Source of the DNA: Intrasporangium oryzae NRRL B-24470
GTDB taxonomy: Bacteria > Actinomycetota > Actinomycetes > Actinomycetales > Dermatophilaceae
Length of the DNA: 64,000 nt
Reading direction: 5' to 3'
NCBI RefSeq assembly: GCF_000576595.1
Contig: NZ_AWSA01000013.1
Span: 1 to 64,000 of the forward strand
The position numbers and the translations under genes are program-made. Below, piece after piece: positions 52,171-61,126 of the stretch. Under the pieces are notes generated by a model. That model saw nothing but the letters and a program-made list of their open reading frames with translations, did not search any database and was not told the origin of the DNA. Each line of letters opens with the position of its first letter. Position 1 is the stretch's first letter.

Positions 52171-53049
52171 CTATGACCTCTTCCACTCCTTCTCGAACTC
52201 GAGGCGCACGGTCGCCTGCGACGGCACGCCCTCGCGGAAGAGGACGTCCGCCCGCGCAGCCTCGGCGAGCGCCACGAGGATCGGGACGAGGCCGTCGTCG
52301 TCGACGTGGTGGGTGACCTCGTCGGCGACCGCCTTGACCTCCTCGGGCGCGTTGCCCATCGCGACGCCCCACGCCGCCCAGTGGAGCATCTCGAGGTCGT
52401 TGCGCTGGTCGCCCGCAGCCACCGTGTGGTCGGGCTCGACGCCGATGCGGCGCCGGACCTGCTCGAGCGCCGAGGCCTTGGACACGCCCTCGGGATTGAT
52501 GTCCAGCCAGGCGGACCAGCCGACGGCATACGAGACGCCGTGGAGGCCCGCTCGCTCGACGAGCTCCATGAACTCCTCCGCGGTGGCCTCCGGCTGGCGG
52601 AGGGTGACACGGGTGACGGGGTGGGCGATGAGCTCGTCCCAGTCGACCTCGCGGGAGGCGCCCATGAGCTCGCCGTCGGGGAAGTGCTTCGAGACCTTGA
52701 ACCCGACGCCGAGCTCCTCGACGGCGATGCGCGCGTCGGGCAGGGCGACCCGCATCTTCTCGAGGACCGAGCGCGGGTCGAAGGTCACCGTCTCGATGAT
52801 CGAGTAGCCCTGGGGGTGCTCCGGGTCGAGCTCGAGCGTGACGGCGCCGTTGGAGCAGATGGCGTGGCCGCGGTCGAGGCCGAGCTGGTCGAGGATCGGG
52901 GTCGTCGCGATGATCGAGCGACCGGTGGCGATGACGACCTCGACGTCGTCGGGAAGGGCCCGGACGGCCTCTTCCACGCGCGGCGAGAGCTCGCCCATGT
53001 GGTTGAGGGTCGTGCCGTCGAGGTCGAGAGCGAGCAGACGCTTGGCCAT
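52171..53049 (-). CDS. HAD-superfamily phosphatase, Cof type
   Basis: 292 residues. Motif I LLALDLDGTTLNH (nucleophile Asp), motif II VIATGRS, motif III Lys in VSKASALEQV, motif IV VAAGDQRNDLEM, with the type IIB cap between. Substrates are sugar phosphates or flavin/pyridoxal phosphates in relatives. No ribosome-binding site; on the coding strand TAGCGT ends six bases before ATG 53049, a leaderless pattern. C-terminal 25 residues (FREGVPSQATVRLEFEKEW) extend past the family core. Confidence 0.88.
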   Translation of the reverse strand: MAKRLLALDLDGTTLNHMGELSPRVEEAVRALPDDVEVVIATGRSIIATTPILDQLGLDRGHAICSNGAVTLELDPEHPQGYSIIETVTFDPRSVLEKMRVALPDARIAVEELGVGFKVSKHFPDGELMGASREVDWDELIAHPVTRVTLRQPEATAEEFMELVERAGLHGVSYAVGWSAWLDINPEGVSKASALEQVRRRIGVEPDHTVAAGDQRNDLEMLHWAAWGVAMGNAPEEVKAVADEVTHHVDDDGLVPILVALAEAARADVLFREGVPSQATVRLEFEKEWKRS

Positions 53050-53127
53050 GAGGTCACGCTATCCGGCTTGCCCGTATGCCGTCCGAGCCGCCCCCGACGC
53101 CGTGCGCGCCCCAGCGCCGGCCCGGTC

Positions 53128-54522
53128 TCAGGCGAGACGCCCCAGCGCGTCCTCGATCCCGCGGTGGAAGGTCGGGTAGGCGTAGATCATCGACCGGAGC
53201 CGTTCGATCGGCACGTGGGCGTGGACGGCGACCGCGAGCGCCCCCATCACCTCGCCCCCGGCCGGTCCCATCGTCGTCGCACCGACGAGGACCCCGCGGT
53301 CGGCATCGGAGACAACCTTGATGAAGCCCTCGTTGCCCTTTGCGTGGATCCAGCCGCGGGTCGTCTCCGCGAGCGGGGTCAGCCCGACCTGGACGCTGCT
53401 GTAACGCTCCCGGGCCTGCGCCTCGGTCAGCCCGACCGCCCCGACCTCCGGGTCGGTGAAGGTGACGCGCGGGAGGGCCTCGTAGTCGGCAGGTGGGCCG
53501 TCCTCGCCGAGGACGTCACGGATGACGACGCCGGCCTGGTACATCGACACGTGCGTGAACGCGCCCTTGCCGGTGATGTCGCCGACGGCCCAGACGCGCG
53601 CGGCGCCCTCGTCGTCGGCGTTGCCCGTCACGCGGCAGCGATCGTCGACCGGCGCGGTCCGCGCGTCCTTCGGCACGCCGACGGTGTCGAGCCCGACCGC
53701 GGCCGGGTCGGCGTGGCGTCCCGTCGCGACGAGGAGCCGCTCGCCCCGCACGACCGTGCCCCCGGCGAGGTGGACCGCCACGCCGTCGCCGTCTGCGGCG
53801 ACCCGCTCGGCAGCGGCGCCGACGTGGACCGTGACCCCCTCGGCCTCGAGAACCTGCTTGAGGAGGTCACCCGCCTCGGGCTCCTCGAGGGCGACCAGTC
53901 GCGGCGCCGCCTCGATGATCGTCACCTCGACCCCGAACCGGGCCATGACCTGGCCCAGCTCGCACCCGATCGCGCCGCCGCCGAGGACGACGAGCGAGGC
54001 GGGCAGCTCGCGGGCCTCGATGATCTCGTGGTTGGTCCAGTGCGGTGTCTCGTCGAGCCCCGGGACCGGGGGGATCGCCGCGCGCGTGCCGGTGTTGACG
54101 ACGACACCCTGCCGAGCGGCATACCTCGTGCCGTCGACGTCGACGGTGCCGGGGGCGGTGAGGCGGCCGGTGCCACGGACGAACGTCCCGCCCTTGCCCG
54201 TGAACCGCTCGACCGCGGCCTTGTCGTTCCAGTCGTCGGTCGCCTCCTCGCGGATGCGCCGCGCGACGACCGACCAGTCGGGCACGACCTCGCCGACCCG
54301 CCCCGCCAGGTCGCCGACGCGCCGGGCCTCGGCGAGGGCGTCGGCCGCGCGGACCATCATCTTCGACGGGACGCAGCCCCAGTAGGGACACTCGCCGCCG
54401 ACGAGGCCGTGGTCGACGCCGAGGACCCGCAGGCCCTTCTCGGCGAGCGTCCCGGCGACGTGCTCACCCCCGGGGCCGAGGCCGATGACGATCAGGTCGA
54501 AGGTGGTCGCGTCGTCCGTCAT
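53128..54522 (-). CDS. FAD-dependent pyridine nucleotide-disulfide oxidoreductase
   Basis: 464 residues, class I flavin disulfide reductase. FAD site GLGPGGEHVAG, redox pair C45-PYWG-C50 in GGECPYWGCVPSK, NAD(P) site VVLGGGAIGCELGQVMARFG, second FAD block VWAVGDITGKGAFTHVS. The C-terminal motif usually reading HAHPTxxE is replaced by YAYPTFHRGIEDAL, so the normal His-Glu base is shifted or absent. That argues against a standard lipoamide or mercuric reductase. Substrate unknown. Confidence 0.85.
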   Translation of the reverse strand: MTDDATTFDLIVIGLGPGGEHVAGTLAEKGLRVLGVDHGLVGGECPYWGCVPSKMMVRAADALAEARRVGDLAGRVGEVVPDWSVVARRIREEATDDWNDKAAVERFTGKGGTFVRGTGRLTAPGTVDVDGTRYAARQGVVVNTGTRAAIPPVPGLDETPHWTNHEIIEARELPASLVVLGGGAIGCELGQVMARFGVEVTIIEAAPRLVALEEPEAGDLLKQVLEAEGVTVHVGAAAERVAADGDGVAVHLAGGTVVRGERLLVATGRHADPAAVGLDTVGVPKDARTAPVDDRCRVTGNADDEGAARVWAVGDITGKGAFTHVSMYQAGVVIRDVLGEDGPPADYEALPRVTFTDPEVGAVGLTEAQARERYSSVQVGLTPLAETTRGWIHAKGNEGFIKVVSDADRGVLVGATTMGPAGGEVMGALAVAVHAHVPIERLRSMIYAYPTFHRGIEDALGRLA

Positions 54523-54715
54523 GGACCCACCCTTCCCCGTCCGGGCCGTCGACGGAAGCCCAGCCGCCCGTATGCCGCTCACGCGCCTCTCACTCGGACG
54601 CGCGCTCGCGTGTGGGCTCGGGGGTGGGCCCGGGTGTGCGGGAAGTCAAGGTCCAAAGTCCCTGTCGGGCACATTCCGGACCCGAGAGCGTGTGGGCAGA
54701 GGAAAGGAGTCGGCC

Positions 54716-56179
54716 ATGCGCACCCACCTTCGACGCCGTCTCACCATCGGCACGGCCATCATCGCGTCGGTCCTGGTCGGCTCCGCGGCCTGCGGCACGC
54801 CGTCCGAGCCCACGAGCCCGGCCCGGGGCACGTCGAGCGGCGCGACGGGCGGGGCGAGCGGCGGGTCGACGGGCGTCGCGACCGGACCGGTGAAGCGGCT
54901 GTGGAAGGCGGCCTGGAGGAGCGGGGGCGAGGGACCGCCCGACGACGCGAAGGACGTCGTCATCAGCCCCGACGGGCTCACGAGCTACGTCGTCGGCAGC
55001 GGCCCGGTCATCGCCTACGCGACGGCCTCCGGCCAGCAGCGGTGGACCGCGGACGACCCTGCCTTCACGCAGGGCCTCGTCTCCGGCGCGGTGAGCGCTG
55101 ACGGCTCCCTCGTCTTCGTGACCGGGCCGACGACCAAGGCGGACACGGGCGAGAACTACACGACAGTCGCGCTCGACGCGTCGAGCGGCAAGCCGTTGTG
55201 GCGCAAGAGCTACACCGGGCCCGGGGCTGGTGCTGACACCCCGGCCGCCATCGTCGCGGCGGGTGACCTCGTCGTCGTCAACGGCACGAGCGCGGGCTCG
55301 GGCACGGGCGTCGACTTCGCGACCGTGGCCTACGACGCCAAGACCGGGACCCAGAAGTGGGTGGCCCGGTACGACGGCGCGGCCCACGGGGACGAGGGCT
55401 GGTTCCCGAGCGGGATCCACTCCCTGGCGGCGAACCAGGCGGGCTCGATGGTCTACGTGACGGGAGGCAGCCAGGGAGCCGGCGGCGCCGACTACGCGAC
55501 CGTCGCCTACGAGGCCGCGACGGGCACTCGGAAGTGGGTCGCGACCTACTCCGACCCGAGCAAGGCGAACGACGTGTCCGCCGCTGTGGCGGTCAGCCCC
55601 GACGGTGTGACCGTCGTGACGACCGGCGCGAGCGAGTCGAAGACGACGAAGACCGACTCGGCGACCGTCGCCTACAACGCCGCAACCGGCAAGCAGGCGT
55701 GGGTCAAGCGCTACAACGGCCCCGCGAGCCAGAACGAGGGCACCGGCGCGATCGCCTTCGCCCCCGATGGCCAGTCGGTCTTCGTGACCGGCACGAGCGA
55801 GGGCGCGACGCAGGGCAAGGAGGACTTCATCACGATCGCCTACGGGACGACGGACGGCACGCAGCGCTGGGCGGTCCGGTGGGACGGCAAGAACGGCGGT
55901 GACGACAACGCGGCCGATCTCGCCACAGGCCCCGACGGCACGACGCTCGTCGTGACGGGCAAGACAGTCCCCGCTCCGATGCAGGACGAGTACGCAACCG
56001 TCGGCTACGACCCCGCCACCGGCAAGGTCCTGTGGACGGCGACCTTCGCGTCACTCTCGGCGAACGAGAGCCGCGCGAGCGAGGCCCACGCCGTGGCCAT
56101 CAGCAAGGACGGCACGATCGTCGTGACCGGCGTCTCGGGCGTTGGCTACGGGACGGTCGCCTACCGCGCCACGAAGTGA
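54716..56179 (+). CDS. Beta-propeller lipoprotein
   Basis: 487 residues. Lipoprotein signal with lipobox near GSAAC-G (residue about 26) and a Ser/Gly/Thr linker. Then come about seven repeats of the pattern (V/F)TG-S...-ATVAY-A-TG-W--RY, such as VYVTGGSQGAGGADYATVAYEAATGTRKW, i.e. SBBP/PQQ-type propeller blades. No catalytic residues are evident. Probably a surface scaffold or ligand binder. GGAAAGGA eight bases before ATG 54716. Confidence 0.82.
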   Translation: MRTHLRRRLTIGTAIIASVLVGSAACGTPSEPTSPARGTSSGATGGASGGSTGVATGPVKRLWKAAWRSGGEGPPDDAKDVVISPDGLTSYVVGSGPVIAYATASGQQRWTADDPAFTQGLVSGAVSADGSLVFVTGPTTKADTGENYTTVALDASSGKPLWRKSYTGPGAGADTPAAIVAAGDLVVVNGTSAGSGTGVDFATVAYDAKTGTQKWVARYDGAAHGDEGWFPSGIHSLAANQAGSMVYVTGGSQGAGGADYATVAYEAATGTRKWVATYSDPSKANDVSAAVAVSPDGVTVVTTGASESKTTKTDSATVAYNAATGKQAWVKRYNGPASQNEGTGAIAFAPDGQSVFVTGTSEGATQGKEDFITIAYGTTDGTQRWAVRWDGKNGGDDNAADLATGPDGTTLVVTGKTVPAPMQDEYATVGYDPATGKVLWTATFASLSANESRASEAHAVAISKDGTIVVTGVSGVGYGTVAYRATK

Positions 56180-56234
56180 CCCGGGGCTGACGCCCCCCAG
56201 TCGGCCGCCTCGACGGCTGGCCTCAGGAGGTCGC

Positions 56235-56420
56235 TCAGGAGGTCAGGCCGAGGACCGCTACGACGACGAGGACGGAGGCCGCGCCGATGCGCAGCACGCG
56301 GCGCGGCGGGGAGTCTCGCGGTGGCTCGAGGGCGCCCGCCGCGGCGCGCAGCTCAGGCGCGCGACCCGCCTCGCGGTCGCCCGTCGGCGCCGAGCCCCTC
56401 GCCTCCCGGTGCACGTCCAT
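56235..56420 (-). CDS. Small putative membrane protein, 61 residues
   Basis: Not recognised. ATG at 56420 has AAGGA about seven bases upstream. A charged, Arg/Ala/Pro-rich first part is followed by one hydrophobic helix at the C-terminus (VLRIGAASVLVVVAVLGLTS), a tail-anchored layout. It is convergent with the propeller gene. The short length makes it uncertain. Confidence 0.45.
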   Translation of the reverse strand: MDVHREARGSAPTGDREAGRAPELRAAAGALEPPRDSPPRRVLRIGAASVLVVVAVLGLTS

Positions 56421-56532
56421 GTCCTCATCCTTCCGGTCATCGACCCGCTCACGGCCCTGTCCGCACAGGGCTCACGACATTGGCGCCGATCGTGGCAGGA
56501 GCCTCACCACCTCGCAAGGGGTCGGGCCAGAC

Positions 56533-56612
56533 CCACAACAACTCCGCCCGGGCGAAGGAGCACAAGCCCCCACCGCGGCCTAGACCACAACATCTCCGCC
56601 CGGGCGAAGAAG
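56533..56612 (+). repeat. Pair of 28-bp direct repeats
   Basis: Copies at 56533-56560 and 56585-56612 differ at two positions and share CTCCGCCCGGGCGAAG. The core CTCCGCCCGGGCG also occurs, on the other strand, in the repeat at 61 kb. The 222-bp gap 56421-56642 also has a seven-pair hairpin at 56454-56471 and no gene that I can support. Confidence 0.6.
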
Positions 56613-56642
56613 GTGTGGTGGGCGCTGCCCGGTTGGCCCGCC

Positions 56643-57584
56643 TCACGCTGGGCAGTCGGGCGCGGGCTGCGCGGGGGCGCGGTGGCGGCCCAGCGGCATA
56701 CGGACCCGGGCGAGGATCCACAGGCGGACGGGCGCCTGGGCGGCGAGGACGCTGCCGAGGATGACGGCCATGGCGACGGCATGGACGGGTCCGAACGACT
56801 CCCCGAGGAAGACGACGCCGAGCGCGACGCCGACGACCGGGTTGACGAGGCCGACGATCGAGGCCGACGTCGGACCGAGGAGCGAGAGGCCGCGGAACCA
56901 GAGGACGTAGGCGAGGCCGCTACCGATGAGGCCGAGGTAGACGAGCGCGAGGACGGCGGGCAGGTCGAGCGTCGGCGGGCCGCCCTCGACGACGAGCGCG
57001 ATCGGCAGGAGGACGACCCCACCCGCGACGAGCTGCCACGAGGTGACGGTCACGACGTCGGCGGGCGGGGACCAGCGCTTCGTGAGGACCAAGCCGAACG
57101 CCGCGAGGACGACGGCGCCGAACGCACCGGCGAGGCCGAGCGGGTCGACCGCCCGGTCGAGACCGTTGCGCAGGACGAGAAGGGCGACGCCGAACAGCCC
57201 GACGAGGCCGGCGACGACCGAGACCCGGGCGGGACGCTCCCCGAGGACGAGCCGGGCCACGCCCATGACGACGAGGGGCGCCACCGCCGTCGCCGTGGCA
57301 CCGAGGCCGCTCGGGAGCCGGTAGGCGGCGAGGAAGAGGAGGGCGTAGAAGAGGCCGATGTTGAGGCTGCCGAGGACGAGCGAGCGCCACCACCAGCTGC
57401 CCTTCGGGAGGCGCCGGATCCAGAGGACCATGAGCAGGCCGACGGGGAGGGCGCGGACGGCGGCCGCGAAGAGGGGCCGGCCCGGGGGCAGCCACTCCTG
57501 CGTCACGGCATACGTCGAGCCCCAGATCGCCGCCGGGAGCGCCGTCAGGGCGATGGTCCCCCAGCTCCCACTTTTGTCTTCCAT
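56643..57584 (-). CDS. EamA/DMT-family transporter
   Basis: 313 residues, about ten membrane helices in two EamA repeats (ALPAAIWGSTYAVTQEWLPPG starts the first; AFGAVVLAAFGLVLTKRW the second), with the typical loop LGERPARVSVVAGLVGLFGVALL and LGESFGPVHAVAMAVILGSVL. Exports metabolites or drugs; substrate unknown. Leaderless pattern: TATTTT seven bases before ATG 57584 on the coding strand. Divergent from the MarR gene, with operators overlapping both start regions, so the MarR protein almost surely controls it. Confidence 0.88.
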   Translation of the reverse strand: MEDKSGSWGTIALTALPAAIWGSTYAVTQEWLPPGRPLFAAAVRALPVGLLMVLWIRRLPKGSWWWRSLVLGSLNIGLFYALLFLAAYRLPSGLGATATAVAPLVVMGVARLVLGERPARVSVVAGLVGLFGVALLVLRNGLDRAVDPLGLAGAFGAVVLAAFGLVLTKRWSPPADVVTVTSWQLVAGGVVLLPIALVVEGGPPTLDLPAVLALVYLGLIGSGLAYVLWFRGLSLLGPTSASIVGLVNPVVGVALGVVFLGESFGPVHAVAMAVILGSVLAAQAPVRLWILARVRMPLGRHRAPAQPAPDCPA

Positions 57585-57619
57585 GGAAGGTAAAATACCT
57601 TCCGAGGAAGATATATTCC
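57585..57619. promoter_or_regulatory. Overlapping divergent promoters with MarR-type operators
   Basis: Perfect dyad GGAAGGTAAAATACCTTCC (57585-57603) and weaker dyad GGAAGATATATTCC (57606-57619) fill the 40 bases between the two start codons. The -10 candidates TATTTT (leftward, 57592-57597) and TATATT (rightward, 57612-57617) lie inside the dyads, each seven bases from its start codon. Confidence 0.8.
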
Positions 57620-57624
57620 CAGTC

Positions 57625-58110
57625 ATGGACCACGTGCAGCACGTCGTCGACCAGTGGGCGACCGAGCGGCCCGAGCTCGACGCGACCCCGATCCTCGTCA
57701 TCGGCCGGATCCACCGCCTCGCCATCGCGCTCGACGTCGAGCTGCTCCGGGTCTACAGCGCGCACGGCCTCGGCGACGGCGACTTCGACGTGCTGGCGAC
57801 GCTCCGACGGTCGGGCGCGCCCTACGAGCTGACGCCGACCGAGCTCGTCGAGCAGACGATGGTCACGTCCGGGGCCGTCTCGAAGCGGGTGGACCGCCTC
57901 GAGGGCGCCGGACTCGTCGAGCGGAGGGTCGCCGAAGGTGACCGCCGGAGCCGGATCGTCCGGCTCACGCGCGCCGGGCGCACCCTGATCGACCGGGCCG
58001 TGCCTGAGCACCTCGCCAACGAGGCCCGGCTGCTCGCGCCGCTCACCGCAGCCGAACGCGACACCCTCGCCGGACTGCTCGGCAAGCTCGCCGTCTCCCT
58101 CGGACTCTAG
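57625..58110 (+). CDS. MarR-family transcriptional regulator
   Basis: 161 residues, winged helix: DGDFDVLATLRRSGAPYELTPTELVEQTMVTSGAVSKRVDRLEGAGLVERRVAEGDRRSRIVRLTRAG. The N- and C-terminal helices form the dimer. ATG 57625 has no ribosome-binding site and follows TATATT by seven bases. Sits back to back with the EamA exporter and should repress both until a ligand binds. Confidence 0.92.
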   Translation: MDHVQHVVDQWATERPELDATPILVIGRIHRLAIALDVELLRVYSAHGLGDGDFDVLATLRRSGAPYELTPTELVEQTMVTSGAVSKRVDRLEGAGLVERRVAEGDRRSRIVRLTRAGRTLIDRAVPEHLANEARLLAPLTAAERDTLAGLLGKLAVSLGL

Positions 58111-58157
58111 GCGCGCTCGAGACCGGTCACCCCGTGGGGACGCGATGCCCTCGGGGA

Positions 58158-58397
58158 CTACTCGCCGTCGACCTCGCGGATCGTCTCGCGGACGGTCTGG
58201 CTGGGCATCGTCGAGTTGCCGGGACGCACGCGGGTGATGACGCGCTCGCGCCGACCGCGACGGGCGTTCGCGATGAGTGCCCCACCGGCGATCATGAGGA
58301 TGATGCCGACGACCGGCAGGTTGATGTTCGGGGTGTTGGCGCGGACGGCGAAAGTGAGGATCGCGCCCAGCACCGCGAGGGTGACTCCTGGTCCCAT
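58158..58397 (-). CDS. DUF6458 small membrane protein
   Basis: 79 residues with two membrane helices (GVTLAVLGAILTFAV and INLPVVGIILMIAGGALIA) separated by the short ANTPN turn, then an Arg-rich cytoplasmic tail (RRGRRERVITRVRPG). This is the actinobacterial DUF6458 pattern; function unknown. GGAGG precedes ATG 58397. Convergent with marR. Confidence 0.8.
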   Translation of the reverse strand: MGPGVTLAVLGAILTFAVRANTPNINLPVVGIILMIAGGALIANARRGRRERVITRVRPGNSTMPSQTVRETIREVDGE

Positions 58398-58553
58398 GGC
58401 GGGCACCTCCAGCATTCGGTCCAGCGACGGCGGCCGCTGCTCCCCATTCCATACCCGTGAGGCCCTCCAGCGCCACACCCCGGCGCCCTCCGTCCATCCC
58501 AGGCGTCGTCACGGTCGCCCCGCCATCAGCCGACAGGCCTACGCTGGGCGGCC

Positions 58554-59288
58554 ATGACCCTCGCGACGGCCCTGCTCCTCGCAGTCGCCGCGCTCATCAT
58601 CGGCTTCGCCAAGACCGCGATCGGCGGGCTCGCGAGCATCTCCATCGCGATCTTCGCCTTCGTCATGCCGACCCGCGAGTCGACCGGGGCGATCCTCCTG
58701 CTCCTCATCATCGGCGACCTCGTCGCCGTCCGGCACTACTGGGGCGATGCCGACCTCGGCCTGCTCAAGCGCCTGATCCCCGCCGTCATCCCCGGGCTCG
58801 CCCTCGGCGCGGTCTTCCTCGCCCTCGTCGACGACACGATGCTGCGCCGGTCGATCGGCATCCTCCTGCTCGTCATGGCGGCGCTCCAGCTCGTCCTGCT
58901 CTGGCGCGCCCCCGACACGACGCGGATCGCCTCGTCGCACGCGGCGGCGATCGGCACGGGCGTCGCGTCCGGCTTCGCGACGATGACCGCCAACGCCGCC
59001 GGTGCGGTCATGACGCTCTACCTCGTCGCCCAGGGCGTCGAGAAGCGCCGCTTCCTCGGCACGGGCGCCCTCTTCTTCTTCGGCGTCAACCTCTGCAAGG
59101 TGCCCTTCAGCGTCGGACTCGGCCTCATGGGCCTCGGGACGCTGCGCAACACGGCCCTCCTCGCCCCGCTCGTCCTGCTCGGGGCGTGGATCGGGCTGAG
59201 GACCGTGCGCCGGCTCAGCCAGGCCCGCTTCGACCATGCCGTCCTCGCCGCGACGGTCCTCTCGGCGCTCGTCCTCGTCCTGCGCTGA
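58554..59288 (+). CDS. TauE/SafE-family membrane permease
   Basis: 244 residues, about eight helices. GFAKTAIGGLASISIAIFAFVMP and the second-half GFATMTANAAGAVMTLYLV are the paired family signature. Members export or import sulfur-containing anions or act as anion channels; the substrate here is not deducible. TACGCT ends eight bases before the ATG and no ribosome-binding site is seen. Confidence 0.88.
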   Translation: MTLATALLLAVAALIIGFAKTAIGGLASISIAIFAFVMPTRESTGAILLLLIIGDLVAVRHYWGDADLGLLKRLIPAVIPGLALGAVFLALVDDTMLRRSIGILLLVMAALQLVLLWRAPDTTRIASSHAAAIGTGVASGFATMTANAAGAVMTLYLVAQGVEKRRFLGTGALFFFGVNLCKVPFSVGLGLMGLGTLRNTALLAPLVLLGAWIGLRTVRRLSQARFDHAVLAATVLSALVLVLR

Positions 59289-59296
59289 GGCCCTGC

Positions 59297-59310
59297 GCCG
59301 TCCCGACGGC
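59297..59310. terminator. Small convergent hairpin
   Basis: GCCGTC-CC-GACGGC in the 33 bases between the permease stop and the convergent propeller gene stop. Confidence 0.45.
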
Positions 59311-59321
59311 ATTCAGGACCG

Positions 59322-60236
59322 TCAGGAGCCGTCGACCTTGACGATGTCGAACGGACCCGGCGGCAGCCCGAACCGCGCGTTCACGGCATACAGCGTCGTC
59401 CCGAAGGAGGCGATCGTCGTCGGGACGGCGAAGTCGGGATCGGTCAGCACGCCCGTCGGCGTCGCCGACGCGTAGTCGGGCGACATGCGCAGCACGACGA
59501 CCTCGTTGAGCTGGTTGCGCACGACGTAGAGGATCGGGCCGCGCAGGAGTATGCCGTCACCCGCCGTGAGCGACGCGGCCGTCGCGACCGTCGTGGCGAC
59601 CCCGGTGGCCGGGTCGACCCGGTAGAGCAGGCCGTTCGTGCTGTTGACGACGAGCAGGACCGAGCCGTCGGGCGAGGCCTCGATGCCATTGGCGCTGAAG
59701 CCCGGCAGCTGCTGCCAGTCGCCCGTCAGCGGGATCGTCTCGGGGGCGCCCGCGGGAGCGCCGTTGCGAAGGGGCAGCCGGTAGAGCTCCGCCTGCGAGG
59801 AGTTGGTGAAGTACGCCGCGTCCCTGGTGACCGTGACGTCGTTGATGAACGACGGGTCGGTGCTCAGCTGGTACGTCGCGACCTCGGCACCCGTGGCCGC
59901 GTCGAAGACGTAGGCCTGGCCGGTCGGACCGCCGGCGACGAAGAGCAGGCCGCCCGACTCCTTGAGCCCCACCGCGACCCGGCCCGCACCTCCCGGCACG
60001 AGGACCGACCCGAGCCCCGTGCGCAGGTCGCCCTTCCAGACGGCGCCCGACGCGAGGGACCCGGAGTAGACCGTCGTCCCAGTGCCGGAGGCGATGCCCT
60101 CGGCCTGCCAGTTGTCGGGGAGCGGGATCAGCTCGGGGAACGGCTCGGCGGCGAGCGCTCCGGTCGGGGCCAGGGCCATGGCTCCCGCCATGACGAGACC
60201 GAGGGACGTGGTCAGCACCTTCCGCGTGAGTCTCAT
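59322..60236 (-). CDS. Secreted beta-propeller (SMP-30/NHL-like) protein
   Basis: 304 residues. Sec signal MRLTRKVLTTSLGLVMAGAM with cleavage expected after ALA (about residue 29). About six blade repeats, each with strands such as GGLLFVAGGPTGQAYVFDAATG and NGIEASPDGSVLLVVNSTNGLLYRVDPATG, which resemble the SMP-30/gluconolactonase propeller. Catalytic metal ligands are not obvious. Leaderless pattern: TACCGT six bases before ATG 60236. Exported and soluble; role unknown. Confidence 0.78.
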   Translation of the reverse strand: MRLTRKVLTTSLGLVMAGAMALAPTGALAAEPFPELIPLPDNWQAEGIASGTGTTVYSGSLASGAVWKGDLRTGLGSVLVPGGAGRVAVGLKESGGLLFVAGGPTGQAYVFDAATGAEVATYQLSTDPSFINDVTVTRDAAYFTNSSQAELYRLPLRNGAPAGAPETIPLTGDWQQLPGFSANGIEASPDGSVLLVVNSTNGLLYRVDPATGVATTVATAASLTAGDGILLRGPILYVVRNQLNEVVVLRMSPDYASATPTGVLTDPDFAVPTTIASFGTTLYAVNARFGLPPGPFDIVKVDGS

Positions 60237-60419
60237 CCGTTCACGGTAGGCCCGTGGCCGGGCATCGTCCACGGGTCTGGGCGAGGGGGCGGCGCGCCCC
60301 TCACAGCCCGGCCGCGCCCTCACAGCAACGCCCCATGCCCGGGAGGGTACGGGCACAGACCCCGCCCTGACGGTGGACACAGGTGGCACCCCGGCCGCCG
60401 ACCACCCGAAGGAGCACGA

Positions 60420-60935
60420 ATGAAGACCAACCGAATCGTCACCATCGCCGCGGCGGTCGCCGCTGCAGGAGGCCTCGCGTTCGGCGCGGCCTCCCTCGCG
60501 AGCGCCGACCAGAACGGCACGTCGACGTCGAACCCCTCGGCCACCCAGTCCCAGAACGGCGAGTCGCCGCAGGGCCAGGACCAGCGCGGCATGGGCGGTC
60601 AGGGCATGGGCAACGGCAACACCGACCCGAGCAAGCCGATGCGGTCGGACGAGAAGCTGCTCACCGGCGACACCCTCGCCAAGGTCACGGCTGCGGTGAA
60701 GGTCAAGGAGCCGAACGCGACGATCCAGCGCGTCGAGACCGACTCCGAGGGCGTCTACGAGGCGCACATGGTCCGCGCCGACGGCACCCACATCACCGTC
60801 CAGGTCGGTGCCGACTTCGCCGTGACGAACGTCCAGGAGGGCGGGCCGAACGGCTCCGGGATGCCGGGCGGCATGGGATATCAGCCCCAGCAGCCCCAGC
60901 AGGGCTCGACCGCCTCGCCGAGCGTCACCGGCTGA
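60420..60935 (+). CDS. Secreted PepSY-like protein
   Basis: 171 residues. Signal peptide to about residue 29 (ASA cleavage), a Gln/Asn/Gly/Met-rich linker, then one PepSY-type domain (KVTAAVKVKEPNATIQRVETDSEGVYEAHMVRADGTHITVQV). The C-terminal tail is Gly/Gln/Pro-rich. AAGGAG precedes the ATG. Function unknown; such proteins may inhibit proteases or bind metals. Confidence 0.8.
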   Translation: MKTNRIVTIAAAVAAAGGLAFGAASLASADQNGTSTSNPSATQSQNGESPQGQDQRGMGGQGMGNGNTDPSKPMRSDEKLLTGDTLAKVTAAVKVKEPNATIQRVETDSEGVYEAHMVRADGTHITVQVGADFAVTNVQEGGPNGSGMPGGMGYQPQQPQQGSTASPSVTG

Positions 60936-61005
60936 CCGCGCGCCGCGAGACCGTGTGCCGCCGGGCCGGCCCTCCCCTTCGGCCGCCCGGTGGCACACGC
61001 ACGCC

Positions 61006-61077
61006 CGGGCGGAGAAGCTGCGGCCGAACGACCCTCAGACCACACCGAAACGCCGCCGCGGCGGAGAAGCTGCGGCC
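61006..61077 (+). repeat. Direct repeat GCGGAGAAGCTGCGGCC with CCCGGGCG core
   Basis: The 17-mer occurs at 61009-61025 and 61061-61077. The first is preceded by CGCCCGGG, so its complement carries CTCCGCCCGGGCG, shared with the repeats at 56.5 kb. The 362-base gap 60936-61297 holds only these and the hydrolase remnant. Confidence 0.55.
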
Positions 61078-61126
61078 CGAAGACCTCCTCACCCCCGGAG
61101 GGACCCGGCTCTGGCAGGGTGAGCCG

